This document shows positions 7,242 through 14,252 of a stretch of 31,052 nt of DNA, in pieces (positions within the stretch are counted from its first letter, which is position 1; the number at the start of each line of letters is the position of its first letter). The position numbers and the translations under genes are program-made. The notes beneath the pieces are model-generated. The model saw nothing but the letters and a program-made list of their open reading frames with translations. It was not told the origin of the DNA and made no database searches. The DNA is from Spirochaetota bacterium (GTDB taxonomy: Bacteria > Spirochaetota > UBA12135 > COTS27 > JAFLEE01): NCBI GenBank assembly GCA_017302015.1, contig JAFLEE010000066.1:1-31052 (forward strand), read 5' to 3'.

Positions 7242-9220
7242 AACCGTTCGCCGCCTTCCTGTTCTGCGCCACCCTCTCCATCCCCCTCGCCCAGGGCGCC
7301 AGTACCGCCATGGTTTTCCGCCTCGGCGATCCCCAGGAAATGCGGCGGGGACGCTTCGATAACACGGCGCTTCGCGAAAACGGCGGGCTTTCCCTCACGC
7401 CGGGGTGCGCCATGGTCGACGACCTGCCGTCGACGGTCGTCTGGTCGGTCCTCGAAACCTCCAATTCGATTTGGGTCGGCACCGGGCATCAGGGCGAACT
7501 CCGCTGCTATCCGGGAAAAACGAGCAACTCCGTGTCGGTCCAACTGCAGGCCAGCGAAGTGCTGAGTCTCGTGGAGGGCCCGGACGGCAGCATCTTCGCC
7601 GGCACCGCGCCCAAGGGCGTGGTCTACCGCATCGCCCGGGAAGGCGGCGCCCTCGAGGTTTTTTGCATCCTCAACGAAGGCTACGTCTGGGGCCTCGCCT
7701 GGGACGGTCGCTTTTTGTGGGCCGCCACCGGCAATCCCGGGAAACTCTACCGGATTTCGGCGGACCGCCGGGCCGAACTGGTCTACACCTCCACCGAGGA
7801 GAACCTCCTCAAGGTCCGCCTCTGGAACGGCGTCCCGCACGTGTCCACCTCGGGCCGGGGCTACCTGGTGCGCCTGGAGGGGACGAAGACCAACGTGCTC
7901 TACGACGCCGGCGAGCGCGACATCAATGATTTCACCGTCAACGCCGAGCGCATCCTCCTCGCCACCTCCGGGAAAAAAATGATCTCCGAGGTCGTCAGCG
8001 GCGCCAGCGCGCTGGGCGCGGAGCCGCGCTCCTTCTATTTGAACGAAGTCGTGGAATTGGATGCCAAGGGCCGATCCCGCACGGTCTTCTCGACCCGCAA
8101 CCAGACCTTGCCCGCGCTCTTGCCGCGCCCCGACGGCACCGTGCTCGTGGGCACGGGGAACGAGGGAGAAATTTGGAGCGTGGAGCCGCACAGCGGGCGT
8201 TCCCGCCTGCTCCATAAGATTCCGGGGGCCTCGATCGTGGCCTTCTCACGGTTCCCAGGCGCCTCCCATTTCATCACCGGCGGCTCGACGGCCCTCTACC
8301 GCCTTGAACTCGCCTGGGCCGCCAAGGGCACCTACACCACCGATATCCTCGATACGCGTGGCGTTTCGGTCTGGGGCCGCGTGCATTACGGGCTCATGGG
8401 CCCCGCCGCCGGGGTGCGGGTCATGGCACGTACGGGCAATGCCTACTCGGTCGGGCAGGGTTGGACCGATTGGCGCCCCACCGATGCCCAGGGGCGCATC
8501 ACCAACGACGCCGCACGCTTCGTCCAGGTTCGCCTCGAACTGCGCACGGTCTCCAACGTGCCGCCGGAACTCAGCGACCTGCGCATCTATTACGGCACCG
8601 AAAGCCGGGCCCCGGTGCTCACCTCCTTCCAGGCGGGCCGCAATAGCGAGTTCGAGAAGAACAATAAACTCATCCTCGATTCCAGCGATCTCCTCCTCTG
8701 GTGGGAAGCCGGGGAGGAGCGCCGCGACGGCCAGGAGTTCCGCCTCAGCTACCGCAATCTCCTCGGGGGGGATTGGCGCGAAATCGAGGTGAAACTCCGC
8801 GGGAAATACCAGACGCTCAAAAAAACCGCCCTGCCCGACGGGGATTGGCAATTCCAAATTTCCGCCTACGACCGCTTCGGGGATCCCGACAAGGCCCTCG
8901 ATTCTATGGTCAGCAAGCGGATCACGGTGGACAATACCCCCCCGGAAGTCCTGGAATTAAAACGCACACCGGGCGCCCTCTCTTTCCGGGTGGTCGACGA
9001 GCGTTCCCCCATCCAAAAAGTGGAGTGGAGCGCCCAACTCGAGGAGTTCAAGCCGCTTACCCCGTTGGACGGACTCCTCGACGGCCGCGACGAGGCCTTC
9101 ACCCTCGCGATCCCGCCGAAGACCCCGTTCATCATCCTCCATGTGGTCGACGACCAGGGAAACGATGCCTTCGTGACCCTCACCATCGATGAAGCCCGCG
9201 GCGACCAGCGTCCCCGGTAG
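7238..9220 (+). CDS. Secreted beta-propeller protein with C-terminal beta-sandwich
   Basis: The 660-residue product begins with a signal peptide (KPFAAFLFCATLSIPLAQG). Residues about 65-370 hold repeated four-strand blades with the motif WVGTG/FAGT/WAATG/LVGTG followed by Gly-x-Leu-Tyr/Val-Tyr, as in SIWVGTGHQGELRCY and LWAATGNPGKLYRIS. These indicate a six- or seven-bladed propeller. The last 280 residues look like two immunoglobulin-like or fibronectin-like domains (SYRNLLGGDWREIEVKLRG, DNTPPEVLELKRTPG). No catalytic motif is recognised. ATG 7238 overlaps the S55 stop by ATGA, so peptidase and propeller are made together; the propeller may be a substrate-binding partner or a substrate of the peptidase. 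Confidence 0.85.
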   Translation: MKPFAAFLFCATLSIPLAQGASTAMVFRLGDPQEMRRGRFDNTALRENGGLSLTPGCAMVDDLPSTVVWSVLETSNSIWVGTGHQGELRCYPGKTSNSVSVQLQASEVLSLVEGPDGSIFAGTAPKGVVYRIAREGGALEVFCILNEGYVWGLAWDGRFLWAATGNPGKLYRISADRRAELVYTSTEENLLKVRLWNGVPHVSTSGRGYLVRLEGTKTNVLYDAGERDINDFTVNAERILLATSGKKMISEVVSGASALGAEPRSFYLNEVVELDAKGRSRTVFSTRNQTLPALLPRPDGTVLVGTGNEGEIWSVEPHSGRSRLLHKIPGASIVAFSRFPGASHFITGGSTALYRLELAWAAKGTYTTDILDTRGVSVWGRVHYGLMGPAAGVRVMARTGNAYSVGQGWTDWRPTDAQGRITNDAARFVQVRLELRTVSNVPPELSDLRIYYGTESRAPVLTSFQAGRNSEFEKNNKLILDSSDLLLWWEAGEERRDGQEFRLSYRNLLGGDWREIEVKLRGKYQTLKKTALPDGDWQFQISAYDRFGDPDKALDSMVSKRITVDNTPPEVLELKRTPGALSFRVVDERSPIQKVEWSAQLEEFKPLTPLDGLLDGRDEAFTLAIPPKTPFIILHVVDDQGNDAFVTLTIDEARGDQRPR

Positions 9221-9244
9221 GCGGCGTTCCCGCCGGCTCCCGAG

Positions 9245-10420
9245 ATGATCCGAAAACTCCTGTTCCTGGCGTGGGCGCTGCTCCCCCTGATCTCATGCGG
9301 CCCGGGGGCCACGGGGGAACGCGAGCCCAACGACGATCGCCGGGAGGCCCAAAACTTCCCAGCCAAGGGTCTGGTCCACGGCTCCGTGAAGGGCGGGGGA
9401 TCCGATCTGGATGTCTACCGCATCGCGGTGAAGGAACCCCAGCGCCTCGAACTCTCCATCGATATGCCGAGCGGCCAATGGGATCAACTTCGCTTCCTCA
9501 CCTTGGAGGGCGGGGCGCTGAAGCGTTTCTCGGGTAGTGCGGCTCCCCGAGGCCATTTCGAGTTCCAGGTCTGGTGCCCGCCCGGCTCCTATTTCCTCGA
9601 GTTCTCCGGGACCTCCAGGAAGGAATGGCCCTATGTCCTTCGCATGGACCGGCGCCCCGACGGGAGTTTCGAGCGCGAACCCAACGATACCCCGGAGCAA
9701 GCGACCGAAGCCGAGGCGAACCTCAAGATCGGCGGCTATTATTTCCCGCGGGACGAGGACTGGTACCATTTCCGAAGCCGCTCCCCGGAGGCCCAGCACC
9801 TCCACCTCGATCTTTCCGAGGTCGCAGGCGTCGATGCCTTCCTCGAGGTCTTCGATTCGAAGGTGGAAGGGCTCATGCATATCGATAACGGCGGTCCCGG
9901 CGAGAGCGAATCGGTGCGGCGGCTGCTCTTCGATTCCAACGGCCTCTACGTGAAGGTCCATTCCAAGGGGGGCGCCGTCTTCCAGAATCGCCCCTATACG
10001 CTCTTCGCCGAGGCCGTCGCCCTCGATCCCTCCTGGGAGAGCGAACCCAACGCCGTCGCCGCCTCGGCGAATCCCTGGCCCGAAAACCGGGACGAGATGT
10101 TCGGTACGATCGGGTGGCGCGGGGACGTGGATTGGTTCTATATCCCGTTGCCGCCGGGTCGGGAAGGGCCGCTGCATCTGGTATTGGCCCCGTCGCAGAG
10201 CCTTTCCCTCGCCCTTTCGCTGGAAAGGGAGGATGGATCCTTCTTGGACGTGGTGCGAGATCTCCCCCCGGGCGGCGTCCTGGAGTGGACGGAAACGATG
10301 AACCAGTCCCTCGCCGGGCAGGGCGGGATCCGAGTCTGCATCAAGGCCGCCGGGCGGGCCTTCGACGCGGTCCATCGCTATAGCCTGAAGCGCAGTTTCA
10401 GGGCGAAAAAAAGCGCCTGA
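9245..10420 (+). CDS. Lipoprotein with three PPC-type domains
   Basis: The 391-residue protein has a lipobox LISC with the lipidated Cys at residue 18, so it is an Lgt/LspA substrate. It then has three repeats, each opening with an E-x-EPN motif and containing a DxDxY/F element: EREPNDDRREAQNFP with SDLDVYRIAV, EREPNDTPEQATEAE with DEDWYHF, and ESEPNAVAASANPWP with DVDWFYIPL. This is the layout of bacterial pre-peptidase C-terminal (PPC) domains, which bind calcium or polymers next to secreted enzymes. Here the domains stand alone without a peptidase, which may be supplied by the upstream S55 protein. It lies 24 bp after the propeller gene and is the last gene of the plus-strand series. Confidence 0.85.
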   Translation: MIRKLLFLAWALLPLISCGPGATGEREPNDDRREAQNFPAKGLVHGSVKGGGSDLDVYRIAVKEPQRLELSIDMPSGQWDQLRFLTLEGGALKRFSGSAAPRGHFEFQVWCPPGSYFLEFSGTSRKEWPYVLRMDRRPDGSFEREPNDTPEQATEAEANLKIGGYYFPRDEDWYHFRSRSPEAQHLHLDLSEVAGVDAFLEVFDSKVEGLMHIDNGGPGESESVRRLLFDSNGLYVKVHSKGGAVFQNRPYTLFAEAVALDPSWESEPNAVAASANPWPENRDEMFGTIGWRGDVDWFYIPLPPGREGPLHLVLAPSQSLSLALSLEREDGSFLDVVRDLPPGGVLEWTETMNQSLAGQGGIRVCIKAAGRAFDAVHRYSLKRSFRAKKSA

Positions 10421-10435
10421 GGGCGGCGTTCAGGC
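10404..10435 (-). terminator. Rho-independent terminator shared by two stop codons
   Basis: On the minus strand GCCTGA pairs with TCAGGC around a 9-nt loop, and then GC plus seven T residues follow. The two stem arms contain the TGA stops of both folK (minus) and the PPC lipoprotein gene (plus). The T-run serves the minus-strand operon. On the plus strand there is no T-run after the hairpin. Confidence 0.7.
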
Positions 10436-10924
10436 CTCGTCCAGGGGGCCGAGGACGCGTATTTGTTGGGCGGGATCGTTGAAGGCCGCGGCGAGTTCGC
10501 GGATCGGGATCCCGCTCACGGGATCCCGAAACGACCCTTCGATCGATGCCAGGGGTTCCAGGACGAACTTGCGCGTAAGACGGGAAGGGTGGGGAAGGGT
10601 GAGGCCGGGGTTTCGCAAGACCCGGTCCCCGAAATAAATAAGGTCGATATCGATGAGGCGCGGACCTTTCGGGAGGAGGCGTTCGCGGCCGAGCCCCCGT
10701 TCGATGGCGAGAAACGCCGCCAAAAGGTCTTCCGGGGCGGCCCCGCTCTCGCCGGAGACCGCGAGGTTGAAAAAATCGTCTTGGGCGAGGAAATCCACGG
10801 GGGAAGTGACGTAGACCGGCGAGATGCGCAGGTCTACGAGGAGTACCGCGAGGCGCGCCACGGCGCTGCGGAGTTGGAGGCCGCGGTCGCCGAGATTGCT
10901 CCCGAGGGAGACGAGCGCGCGCAT
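10430..10924 (-). CDS. folK: HPPK, folate pyrophosphokinase
   Basis: The 164-residue enzyme transfers pyrophosphate from ATP to 6-hydroxymethyl-7,8-dihydropterin in folate synthesis. The N-terminal SLGSNLGDR motif, the ATP/metal-binding segment LPKGPRLIDIDLIYFGD and the LPHPSRLTRKFVLEPLASI block are all diagnostic. ATG 10924 follows a GAAAGGGGC purine stretch and gives the usual length; the reading frame is open further upstream, but that region belongs to the spoIID gene. It lies 11 bp after the spoIID stop and is the last gene of the fur-ruvB operon, directly before the terminator. No folP or folB is nearby. Confidence 0.95.
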   Translation of the reverse strand: MRALVSLGSNLGDRGLQLRSAVARLAVLLVDLRISPVYVTSPVDFLAQDDFFNLAVSGESGAAPEDLLAAFLAIERGLGRERLLPKGPRLIDIDLIYFGDRVLRNPGLTLPHPSRLTRKFVLEPLASIEGSFRDPVSGIPIRELAAAFNDPAQQIRVLGPLDEA

Positions 10925-10935
10925 GGTCGCCCCTT

Positions 10936-12006
10936 TCACTTCGCCCGGGACGCGGGCGGTTCGGAGAGGGTCGTCTCCGGGAAGAAGGTGCGCAAAATTT
11001 CCCGGTAGCCGTAGCCCCGCTGCGCCATGACGAGGGCGCTCCATTGGCAAAGCCCGACGCCATGGCCGAAGCCACGGCCCTCGAAATGCAATTGGTCTCC
11101 CTGGCGGGAGAGCTTGACGCGCAGCGAGGGGAGGCGCAGCGCGCCCACCGCGAGGCGGAACGTATTGCCGTCGACGGTGCGGGGATGGTCGTCGTAATCG
11201 AGTTCGAAGGCCCGGGCCCGGTCCGACGGGCTCCAATTCGTCACGCGCACCCCCCGCAGCGAGGCGCCCTTGGCCTGGGACGCGAAGATCGCCTGGAGTT
11301 CGGCGACCGCGATGTTGGTCGCCCAGCGGAAATTCGGGGCGCCCTCGGACCAGGGGGTTCGCACGTTGCGCAGGTAACCGTAATCCCGGTCGCTTCCGGG
11401 CCAGACATCGCCGGGACGTTCGGTCTCTCCCCCGCTATTGGCGTGGAAATAGGCGATGACGGGCTGACCCTTCCAGAGGAGGACTTGGCCCCGGGTTTTC
11501 GCCGCGGCCTCGATGAAAAGGGGGTGGTTGGAAACGGTGCCGAGGAAGACCTGGCTCAGGGGGGTCCCGTCCAGATCATAGGCCTGGGAACGGCTTTGGC
11601 CCATCTGGATGCGGGCGAAGGAACGGGCCGCCACCGCCTGGGCCTTCGCGGCTTCAAGGGGCCAGGAGGAGGAAATCTCCCCGGCGAGGACGCCCGGCAG
11701 ATAGCGTTCAAACTCGACCACATTGACTAAACGCAATTCACCGCCCGAGAGCCGGGCGACGAAGCGCCCCGTGTAAACCCCCGGGCCGATCTCGAGGCCG
11801 GCTTGGGTCGTGAAATCGGCCCCCCCGTTGGTGAAGCGCACGGAGAGTCCCCCCACCAGGAGCAGTTCGCCTTGTTGCCTGAGGCGGGCATGGCGCAAGG
11901 CGGGGGACGCGAGGGGCCCCTGGTAGATGCGCACCCGGATCGACTCGGCGGGAAGGTAGGCCGCCCAGACGAGGGCCGCGATGGAAATAACCAGGGCACT
12001 TTTCAC
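10936..12006 (-). CDS. SpoIID/LytB-type lytic transglycosylase
   Basis: The 356-residue protein has an N-terminal hydrophobic export signal (ALVISIAALVWAAYL). The SpoIID core YLPGVLAGEISSSWPLEAAK lies at about 102-121 with the presumed catalytic Glu at 110, followed by AQAVAARSFA and, near the C-terminus, GRGFGHGVGLCQWSA, all typical of the family. SpoIID enzymes cleave peptidoglycan glycan strands that lack stem peptides. In non-sporulating bacteria they are thought to act in wall remodelling or as amidase-enhancer (LytB) proteins. The start is GTG 12006, which overlaps the ruvB stop as GTGA. The exact substrate is inferred from the family. Confidence 0.92.
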   Translation of the reverse strand: MKSALVISIAALVWAAYLPAESIRVRIYQGPLASPALRHARLRQQGELLLVGGLSVRFTNGGADFTTQAGLEIGPGVYTGRFVARLSGGELRLVNVVEFERYLPGVLAGEISSSWPLEAAKAQAVAARSFARIQMGQSRSQAYDLDGTPLSQVFLGTVSNHPLFIEAAAKTRGQVLLWKGQPVIAYFHANSGGETERPGDVWPGSDRDYGYLRNVRTPWSEGAPNFRWATNIAVAELQAIFASQAKGASLRGVRVTNWSPSDRARAFELDYDDHPRTVDGNTFRLAVGALRLPSLRVKLSRQGDQLHFEGRGFGHGVGLCQWSALVMAQRGYGYREILRTFFPETTLSEPPASRAK

Positions 12007-13025
12007 GGGTTCGCCGGCGGATCGAAGAGGCTCGGTTCCCCGCCCTTGAGCCCTAAGTATTGGTAGGCCTGGCGGGTGGCGATGCGGCCGCGGGGGGTGC
12101 GTTGGAGGAACCCGGCCTGGATCAAATAGGGTTCGACCATGTCTTCGAGGGTCTCGCTGTCTTCGCCCAGGGAAACCGCCAGATTATCGAGCCCCACGGG
12201 CCCGCCCCCAAACGAGCGGATGAGCGTGTCCAGCAGCCGCCGGTCGAGGGAATCGAGGCCGTAGCGGTCGATCTCCATCTGGTCGAGGGACCAGGCGCAG
12301 AGTTCGGCGTCGACGGCGGAAGCCTTTTTGACCTGGGCGAAATCGCGCACGCGGCGCAGGAGGCGGTTGAGGATGCGCGGCGTGCCACGGCAGCGGCGGG
12401 CGAGTTCGCCCACCCCCGATTCCGCGAGACCGAGGCCGAGGAGCGCCGCATTGCGCCGGGCGATGACGGAAAGATCGTCGACCCCGTAGAACTCGAATTG
12501 CCCGAGGATGCCGAAGCGGCTGAGGAGCGGGGCGGTGAGGGAACCCGGGCGCGTCGTGGCCCCGACCAGGGTGAAGCGCGGGAGCGCGATCTTCACCGTA
12601 CGCGCCGTGGGCCCCTGCCCGAGTTGGAGGTCGAGGGCGAAATCTTCCAGGGCGGGGTAGAGCACCTCTTCGATGACGGGCTTGAGGCGGTGAATTTCGT
12701 CGATGAAGAGGATCTCGCCCTCTTGGAGGCCCGATAAAAGCGCGGCCATATCCCCCGTCTTTTCGATCACCGGCGCGGAGGTCGCCTTGAGCGGGGCGCC
12801 CAGTTCCCGGGAGATCAGGTGGGCGAAGGTGGTCTTCCCGAGCCCGGGGGGGCCCGAGAGGAGGACGTGGTCGAGGCTTTCCTTGCGCTCCCGGGACGCG
12901 GCCATGAAGACGCGCATATTGCCCACGAAGCGATTCTGGCCGACGAAATCGCCCAGGTTTGCCGGGCGCAGCGGATTTCCCTGGTCTTCGGGGAGGCCGG
13001 TGGCCGCGACCGCCCGCTCGATCAT
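12003..13025 (-). CDS. ruvB: Holliday junction helicase subunit RuvB
   Basis: The 340-residue AAA+ motor drives branch migration of Holliday junctions with RuvA. Visible motifs include the N-terminal LRPANLGDFVGQ, Walker A GPPGLGKTT at 58-66, Walker B ILFIDEIHRL at about 105-114, the sensor region TLVGATTRPGSLTAPLLSRFG, the arginine segment RRCRGTPRILNRLLRRVRDF, and the C-terminal winged helix ending in LQRTPRGRIATRQAYQYLG. Length and motif order are normal. ATG 13025 overlaps the upstream stop by ATGA. ruvA and ruvC are not in the window; the gene sits between two exported proteins in an operon headed by a Fur-type regulator. Confidence 0.98.
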   Translation of the reverse strand: MIERAVAATGLPEDQGNPLRPANLGDFVGQNRFVGNMRVFMAASRERKESLDHVLLSGPPGLGKTTFAHLISRELGAPLKATSAPVIEKTGDMAALLSGLQEGEILFIDEIHRLKPVIEEVLYPALEDFALDLQLGQGPTARTVKIALPRFTLVGATTRPGSLTAPLLSRFGILGQFEFYGVDDLSVIARRNAALLGLGLAESGVGELARRCRGTPRILNRLLRRVRDFAQVKKASAVDAELCAWSLDQMEIDRYGLDSLDRRLLDTLIRSFGGGPVGLDNLAVSLGEDSETLEDMVEPYLIQAGFLQRTPRGRIATRQAYQYLGLKGGEPSLFDPPANP

Positions 13026-13675
13026 GGGGCCGAGACCCGCGGCGGGAACGGGGCGCCCTCGCGCACTAGGCCCCGGGCCGTGATGAAACCCACGCGGCGG
13101 ATCTCGCCGACGGTGCCGTCGATGAGGCGGTCGAGGTAATCCTTGAAACTCTTGAAGTTGCGCAGGAATTGGGTGAGTTCCCGCATGAAGGGATCGTCGA
13201 TGGAGATGTAGGTCGCGATCCGGAAGAAGGTATTGCCGAGTCGGTTTTGGAAGGAGACCTCCATCACCATGGAACCGCTGACGGTGATCCCGCCCTTGTA
13301 GACGCCTTGGATGAAATAGACGTAGGTGCCGCTCTCGGCGTCGGCATGGATGGGCCAGATGGTCGCCCAGGTGCGCTCGCCGTCCCAGGCCTTATAATAG
13401 GGCCCGGCGTTGGAGATCTCGTAGAGTTTCTTCGCGTGGAGGCGCGCCATCTTCACGGCGAAGCCGAGATCGCCGAAAAGGGCCTGGAAAACCTCGGGCT
13501 TCACGTCGATGGAAAAAAGGAGGCGCCGCTCGATGGTGCGGGAGTGGAAGGTCGCGGCGATCTCCTTGCGGCATTTGCCGAAGGCGAGATAACGCTCCTT
13601 GGCCGCCGCGTTGGGATCGGGGGGCGCGGCCGGCGACACGAGGACGCCCATGGCCAGCAAAAGGACGAATTTCAT
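13022..13675 (-). CDS. Exported protein of unknown function
   Basis: The 217-residue product begins with a signal peptide (KFVLLLAMGVLVSPAAPPDP). The mature part mixes helices and strands (FHSRTIERRLLFSIDVKPEV, TYVYFIQGVYKGGITVSGSM) with no recognised catalytic or binding motif. The strand-rich central part faintly recalls LolA-like or DUF-type periplasmic lipid-binding folds, but I cannot support that assignment. ATG 13675 overlaps the fur stop and its own stop overlaps the ruvB start, both as ATGA, so it is tightly embedded in the operon. The upstream frame to 13855 is a shadow inside fur. Confidence 0.75.
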   Translation of the reverse strand: MKFVLLLAMGVLVSPAAPPDPNAAAKERYLAFGKCRKEIAATFHSRTIERRLLFSIDVKPEVFQALFGDLGFAVKMARLHAKKLYEISNAGPYYKAWDGERTWATIWPIHADAESGTYVYFIQGVYKGGITVSGSMVMEVSFQNRLGNTFFRIATYISIDDPFMRELTQFLRNFKSFKDYLDRLIDGTVGEIRRVGFITARGLVREGAPFPPRVSAP

Positions 13676-14100
13676 TGAGGGTCGTCTATCGGTTCGCAGC
13701 GAGCGCAGACCCCGTAGATGAGCGTCTCGGCTCCCTGGATGCGCACCGTGCGTTCGAGGGAGGGATCGACGGTGAGCGTGACGGATTCGGGGGGAAGGTC
13801 GAGGACGCTCGAGCATTTCTGGCAGATGAAGTGGTGGTGGGGCACGCCGGCCCAATCGTAGCGGGTTTCCCGCTCGGAAGTGAAGAAACGCCGCACGAGG
13901 TGCTGTTTGTAGAAGAGGTTCAGGTTATTGTAGACCGTGGCGAAGGAGATATCGGGGTACTTGCCCGAAAGGGTCTGGTAGATGGTCTCGGCCGTGGCGT
14001 GGTCGCGGGAGCACTTAAGGAAACGCAGCAGTTCGAGGCGATAACGATTGGGCTTGATCCCGACGTTTTCGAGGAGTTGGTCGTCCATGGCCGCATGCAT
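13672..14100 (-). CDS. Fur/PerR-family metal-dependent repressor
   Basis: The 142-residue protein has a winged-helix N-terminal domain (FATVYNNLNLFYKQHLVR, about 53-70) and a C-terminal metal domain. The structural zinc site is two CxxC pairs, Cys93/96 and Cys132/135. The regulatory region RYDWAGVPHHHFICQKC has Asp at 82, and VLDL has Asp at 101, where PerR proteins tend to have Asp and Fur proteins His or Glu. This hints at a peroxide-sensing PerR type, but it is not decisive. It heads the operon with ruvB. The TATAAT at 14107-14112 would start the transcript at ATG 14100, so the mRNA is probably leaderless; ATG 14088 is the alternative start. An inverted repeat near the -35 is a candidate autoregulatory operator. 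Confidence 0.93.
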   Translation of the reverse strand: MHAAMDDQLLENVGIKPNRYRLELLRFLKCSRDHATAETIYQTLSGKYPDISFATVYNNLNLFYKQHLVRRFFTSERETRYDWAGVPHHHFICQKCSSVLDLPPESVTLTVDPSLERTVRIQGAETLIYGVCARCEPIDDPQ

Positions 14101-14106
14101 GGGTGA

Positions 14107-14112
14107 ATTATA
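14107..14112 (-). promoter_or_regulatory. Consensus TATAAT -10 of the fur-ruvB operon
   Basis: A perfect TATAAT on the minus strand ends 6 nt before ATG 14100. No ribosome-binding site fits between them, so the transcript is predicted to be leaderless. The -35 region is AT-rich (TTTAAT at 17-nt spacing) but weak. Confidence 0.7.
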
Positions 14113-14134
14113 ACCGATCTAAGGCGGAAATTAA

Positions 14135-14148
14135 AGGGAAAAGTCCCT
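14135..14148. promoter_or_regulatory. Candidate operator between fur and ispG
   Basis: AGGGA and TCCCT form a 5-bp inverted repeat around AAAG, flanked by A/T-rich arms (TTAA and AAAT) that extend the symmetry imperfectly. It lies at the upstream edge of the expected fur -35 box, between the divergent fur operon and ispG. Fur and PerR boxes are AT-rich palindromes that often overlap their own promoters; this one is not a match to the classical consensus. Confidence 0.4.
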
Positions 14149-14252
14149 AAATTTCGCTGGAATCGGGCGACTTGACCCCCGCCCGAGCCGGAAGGCATCT
14201 TTGTCATAGCCTAGTCTTAGGTTCCGTCCCCCCCTCAGGCACGCAAAATAAC

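Noticed and set aside
10936-12006. Sporulation gene cluster (SpoIID and SpoIVB names)
   Set aside because: No other sporulation genes are present and both families are widespread in non-sporulating bacteria.
14172-14252. N-terminal extension of ispG from the upstream in-frame ATG
   Set aside because: The extra 27 residues do not resemble IspG, and MKYPHTESLTRRIRL begins at the usual place for the family.
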